Positions 60,623-64,000 of a stretch of DNA of 64,000 nucleotides are shown here, piece by piece. The notes beneath the pieces are model-generated. The model did not search any database. It was not told where the DNA came from and worked only from the letters and a program-made list of their open reading frames with translations. The stretch lies in contig CP054837.1 of NCBI GenBank assembly GCA_028768525.1, positions 2,183,501-2,247,500 of the forward strand. Direction: 5' to 3'. This DNA is from Desulfobacter sp. (lineage in GTDB: Bacteria; Desulfobacterota; Desulfobacteria; Desulfobacterales; Desulfobacteraceae). Position 1 is the first letter of the stretch, and each line of letters starts with the position of its first letter. The translations under genes and the position numbers were made by a program.

Positions 60623-62050
60623 CTAGATATCCAGCAGATCCTGAAAATTCACATCAATGCCCAATACGCCTGAGAACCGGCCGCGGCATTCCAAAGGCAC
60701 AGACACAGTAAAGCAAAACTGCTTTGTCGCAGATGAGCGGTATACTTCCGATACAAAGGTTTTCCGGGTGGCTGCCGGCTGTTTGAACCACTCCTTCCCG
60801 GACCAGTCCCTGCCGATGCCCTTTTCCAGGTTTTCCCATTTCTTGAATTTTTCCGAATAAATATTTTCCGTCACCTGTCTGCCCTGGCTGTCGGTGATAT
60901 AGGCCAGTTCGATAAACGGGGTTCTTTTCAAATGGTGCCCCAGTTCAACCTCCTGGCTTTCACGGATTCCGGACATCAACACTGGGTTTTCAGCCATGGC
61001 TTGCGCTGTATCTTTTGCCCTTTGGTGGCCGGAAAGATGAAAAACCCCTGTGTCAAGAATCATGCGGTCACAGGCAGCGTTCACCTGTTCTGCAATTGAA
61101 AAGATAGAATCTGCATCGCTGGCCTGATCCCCCAGTGCGCTTTCCATTTCCTTAATATGGTCTGAGACCTGCCTGACCTCATCGGCCTGCCCGGCCGCAG
61201 CCTCATTAATATCCGACAGGTTTCCGGACAATCTGCCGAACCGGGAGCTGACCTGGTTCAATGCGGTGTTTGCGCCTTTGATCTCCTGTTCACAGCCGGT
61301 CACCTGTTCCGCCACCCGGTTTGCAGCCGCGACGGTCTGTGAAATTTTTTTCCCCAAAAGATTGAGCCGGCCCCGGATATCACCCGTTGCCTCCTTTGAT
61401 TGCCTAGCCAGGTTGCCCACCTCTTCTGCAATGACCTTGAACCCTTTACCGTCACTGCGTCCCCGGGTCGCCTCAATCCGGGCATTCAGGGAAAGTATAT
61501 TGGTTTCGTCGGATATGCCATTAATCACGTCAATGATGGAGCCGATGGAATCTGAATTTTCCTTGAGCACCTGGATGGTTTCCACCAGTATCTCCACCTG
61601 AGCCTTTATCTCCTCAAATCCGGCCATTGAATGATCCCCTTTTTCAATGGCTGAGGAGACATCGGCCTCGATATCTGAGAAATCCTCGGTCAGGGCCTGG
61701 GTATGCGTTGAGATTTCCTGGATGCCTTCAGTAATGCGGACTCCGGCGCTGGAAATATCATTGATCTTTTCATTCTGAAGCCTGGCCTTTGATTTAAATG
61801 CGCCTGAGAGCCTGAACAGGTCCGGTCCAAGTAAAGAGAGGGTGACCACACTTTTGAGAATGGCGGAGACGGTGTGATTCAATTTCCTGAATATCAGCGT
61901 GAGTATGCTGGCCAATCCGGGATCTGTACGGGCCATTGTTTTGATGCCATTGCAAGACAAGTCCCATGTCATGTTCAGCATTTTCTCCAGAGATCTGGAA
62001 TCCCTGCTTTCCGTCGCAACTGCCGTCTGCCGTATGAATCTCAACAACAT
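60623..62050 (-). CDS. Chemoreceptor-like protein with C-terminal PDC/Cache-like sensor
   Basis: A 475-residue protein in reversed order: the methyl-accepting signalling region (about 85-330, tip reading DETNILSLNARIEATRG, a diverged version of the canonical EQTNLLALNATIEAARA) comes first and a PDC/Cache-like sensor (about 345-475, FIELAYITDSQGRQVTENIY ... GVLGIDVNFQDLL) comes last. No membrane helices are convincing, so it is probably cytoplasmic. The sensor domain is normally extracytoplasmic, so its placement inside the cell is notable. AAGGAGC precedes the ATG. It is not linked to che genes here. Confidence 0.82.
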   Translation of the reverse strand: MLLRFIRQTAVATESRDSRSLEKMLNMTWDLSCNGIKTMARTDPGLASILTLIFRKLNHTVSAILKSVVTLSLLGPDLFRLSGAFKSKARLQNEKINDISSAGVRITEGIQEISTHTQALTEDFSDIEADVSSAIEKGDHSMAGFEEIKAQVEILVETIQVLKENSDSIGSIIDVINGISDETNILSLNARIEATRGRSDGKGFKVIAEEVGNLARQSKEATGDIRGRLNLLGKKISQTVAAANRVAEQVTGCEQEIKGANTALNQVSSRFGRLSGNLSDINEAAAGQADEVRQVSDHIKEMESALGDQASDADSIFSIAEQVNAACDRMILDTGVFHLSGHQRAKDTAQAMAENPVLMSGIRESQEVELGHHLKRTPFIELAYITDSQGRQVTENIYSEKFKKWENLEKGIGRDWSGKEWFKQPAATRKTFVSEVYRSSATKQFCFTVSVPLECRGRFSGVLGIDVNFQDLLDI

Positions 62051-62354
62051 GATGAGCTCCTTATGCTAAAAATTGTATATGCTGGTAAGGTTCAGGAGCA
62101 ATTTCGGTGCCAGATCCCCAATTCCCCTTAAGGACCTTTACCATTGCCACTCCCTGAAAAATAAGAGCACCGAAGATTCGCATTAATTACAATTTTGAAA
62201 TTTCAAACGCTTTAAAAAGAACAAAAATGTGATTAAGCTTACTAATATTCCCCAGATATTGCAGGAATGAAGAATGGCTTAAAAATTGCTATACGTTCTT
62301 TATGCAGCCGTAAAAGGAAAAAACTGAAACAGAATTGAAAACGAAAGCGTGGAA
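62051..62354. other. Divergent intergenic region, no gene seen
   Basis: About 300 bases, A+T-rich, between the divergent chemoreceptor and EAL genes. It should hold promoters for both. I see no clear -35/-10 pair, operator palindrome or RNA structure. Confidence 0.35.
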
Positions 62355-63605
62355 ATGAAAACGACTCTTAAACTGGACCTACCATTTATACAACAATGGA
62401 CCACCCCAAAAGGCCCAAATCTTATGGGCACCTTTGATGATAAAACACTGTATACAGCGCTGCAGCCCATCTACAGCCTGGCCCACAAAAGGCTTGTAGG
62501 CCACGAGGCGCTGGTCCGGGCGATGGACGGCCAGAACAGGCCGGTATCCCCTGCGCGGCTGTTTAAAAAAGGGATGTCCCCTGGGGACTCAATTCACCTG
62601 GACAGGCTCTGCCGATATATACACATCCATAATTATAAGACCATTGACGACCCCATCAACTGGCTCTTTCTTAATGTCTCGCCCTACACAATCTCTTCTG
62701 GAAAAACATTTGGTTCATATTTCGATGATCTGCTAAAGGCCTGCCGATTCCCGCCAGACCGCATCGTCATCGAAGTAGTGGAACATCCCATTGAGGATAA
62801 TAGCCTGCTCAATGACACCATTGGATATTATAAGGATCTGGGCTGTCTTATTGCCCTGGATGATTTCGGTGCAGGTCATTCCAATTTTGACCGAATCTGG
62901 ACCCTGAGACCGGATATAGTAAAATTGGACAGGTCTTTCCTGACCCGGGCAGATACAGATCCCGGGATCCGGAATCTTCTGCCGGGAATTGTCACCCTGC
63001 TGCACCAGGCCGGCGCATTGGTTCTGATGGAAGGAATTGAAACCCGCACCCAAGCGATGATGGCCATTGAAAGCGATGTGGATTTTGTCCAGGGGTTCTT
63101 CTTCAGCACACCATTTACCGATCTTAGAAATCCCCCAGCACCCTATGACGCATTCAATGATCTCATGACCGAGTATAAAAATGAAAAGGATTATACGGAA
63201 CAGCGTTACCAGCAGGGATTGCACAGATATCGAAATCTTTTCTCACAAGCGGTGGGAAAACTCAAAACCGGAGCCCCCATGAACAAGGCATGTAACATGC
63301 TCCTGGGAGAACCGGAAGTTGTCCGTTGTTACCAAGTCGCGACAGACGGGGTTCAGGTGGGACAGACCCTGGTGGCCAAAACATACAGGACAATCCTTGA
63401 CAAGCGGTTCAAGCCCCTGGAGGATGCCAACAGCGCGGACTGGTTCCGGAGACATTACCTGAGAAGGGCGATCTTCCACCCGGAACAGCTCCAGATCACA
63501 CGGCCCTATCTTTCCATCACAGGGGCCCACATGTGCGTGACGCTGTCCATGAAATTTTCCTGTCCCTCCGGTGAATGCGTCCTCTGCTGCGACCTGCAGA
63601 TCTGA
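62355..63605 (+). CDS. Cyclic di-GMP phosphodiesterase (EAL domain)
   Basis: A 416-residue soluble protein. The EAL domain (about 30-270) has its namesake in GHEALVR, LNVSP (metal-binding Asn), IEVVEH (Glu), LDDFGAGHSN, DIVKLDRSFL (catalytic Lys), EGIET and VQGFFF: every metal and catalytic position I can check is present, so it should hydrolyse c-di-GMP. The C-terminal 140 residues are not recognised; they end in CPSGECVLCCDLQI with four clustered cysteines. The start could be GTG at 62349 or ATG at 62355; neither has a strong ribosome site. It is transcribed away from the chemoreceptor and toward the 5S rRNA gene. Confidence 0.9.
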   Translation: MKTTLKLDLPFIQQWTTPKGPNLMGTFDDKTLYTALQPIYSLAHKRLVGHEALVRAMDGQNRPVSPARLFKKGMSPGDSIHLDRLCRYIHIHNYKTIDDPINWLFLNVSPYTISSGKTFGSYFDDLLKACRFPPDRIVIEVVEHPIEDNSLLNDTIGYYKDLGCLIALDDFGAGHSNFDRIWTLRPDIVKLDRSFLTRADTDPGIRNLLPGIVTLLHQAGALVLMEGIETRTQAMMAIESDVDFVQGFFFSTPFTDLRNPPAPYDAFNDLMTEYKNEKDYTEQRYQQGLHRYRNLFSQAVGKLKTGAPMNKACNMLLGEPEVVRCYQVATDGVQVGQTLVAKTYRTILDKRFKPLEDANSADWFRRHYLRRAIFHPEQLQITRPYLSITGAHMCVTLSMKFSCPSGECVLCCDLQI

Positions 63606-63647
63606 CACCCCATGAACCAGCCGCTCAAGGTTGGACTCAACACAAAA

Positions 63648-63684
63648 AAAGCCCTGACCATTCACAGTGAATGATCAGGGCTTT
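63648..63684. terminator. Bidirectional terminator between EAL and 5S rRNA genes
   Basis: AAAGCCCTGACCATTCAC pairs with GTGAATGATCAGGGCTTT (one mismatch), flanked by A7 on the left, which is a T-tract for the minus strand. It ends the rRNA operon and can also end the EAL transcript. Confidence 0.92.
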
Positions 63685-63694
63685 TGAAGAATAA

Positions 63695-63810
<116 letters not shown>

Positions 63811-64000
63811 TTAAATCGGGTTGGACCTGGGACTTCAGAATGCTGTCTTGCTTGCATGTCCCCGGGATCCAAAATTCGTTTAATTCGTTGTAGTAATATC
63901 TATGGCAAAGTAAATTTTAGTGAATTTCAAGGCGCAAGCATTAATTTTAAATAAGGTGTAGTGGACTACTCCGTTTTAAAATTGATGCGTAGCAACGAAG
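63811..64000 (-). other. 23S-5S internal transcribed spacer (partial)
   Basis: At least 190 bases of spacer lead into 5S. It contains a long imperfect inverted repeat, GCATTAATTTTAAA (63938-63951) with TTTTAAAATTGATGC (63974-63988), enclosing GTAGTGGACTAC. This may be an rRNA-processing stem or a mobile palindromic element. The 23S 3' end is not reached before base 64000. Confidence 0.65.

Overview
The window looks like chromosomal DNA of a Gram-negative, motile, anaerobic bacterium, most likely a sulfate-reducing member of the Desulfobacterota (Desulfobacteraceae-like). This is inferred from gene content: a non-pyrrolysine MttB-type methyltransferase set, many sigma-54 activators, several chemoreceptors, hybrid histidine kinases, and a TonB/DUF3450 system with an FmdE-type protein. 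No 16S or 23S rRNA sequence is present to confirm it. Most genes are moderately GC-rich with strong Shine-Dalgarno sites. Two stretches are visibly A+T-richer: about 8.8-10.1 kb (a secreted hydrolase and a long intergenic) and about 24.6-29.8 kb (a sensor cluster).

Layout. 1-6.2 kb: the end of prmA, a chemoreceptor, a eukaryotic-type HisA, a short flagellin with its own promoter, a GAF/sigma-54 activator and a PilZ-like protein. 6.2-12.1 kb: priA, a secreted alpha/beta hydrolase, and the upp-uraA uracil salvage pair with promoter and terminator. 12.1-19.6 kb: a coiled-coil microprotein, an AraC regulator, an EamA exporter, a beta-hydroxyacid dehydrogenase, a D-aminoacylase-like amidohydrolase, a PAS/sigma-54 activator and a small chemoreceptor. 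20.0-24.5 kb: a methylamine/betaine demethylation operon (BCCT transporter, MttB-family methyltransferase, corrinoid protein, methyl-THF methyltransferase), with RNA hairpins between genes. 24.6-29.8 kb: a three-gene sensor cluster built around solute-binding domains. 30.0-37.3 kb: a minus-strand operon joining TetR (with twin operators), a SulP anion transporter and a phosphorelay that includes a cytidylate-kinase-like/BON/receiver fusion and a degenerate kinase. 37.5-45.0 kb: a GspE/PilB-type ATPase with eight N-terminal repeats, a PstS/OmpA-like protein, a V4R hybrid kinase and an APC permease.

45.5-60.4 kb is the most striking region: 13 co-directional, mostly overlapping genes forming one complete envelope-spanning import line. 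It holds DUF3450, a long ExbB, ExbB, ExbD, TonB, a TPR protein, a TonB-dependent receptor, a SAM methyltransferase, a Nik/Opp-type ABC importer (binding protein, two permeases, fused double ATPase) and a secreted FmdE-domain protein. The first gene is preceded by an intrinsic terminator that no upstream same-strand gene explains, so the whole line may be controlled by transcription attenuation. The likely cargo is a metal or metallophore (inference).

The right end carries a chemoreceptor with its sensor domain at the C-terminus, an EAL phosphodiesterase, and on the minus strand the 5S rRNA end of an rRNA operon with its terminator. The 23S gene must lie beyond base 64000.
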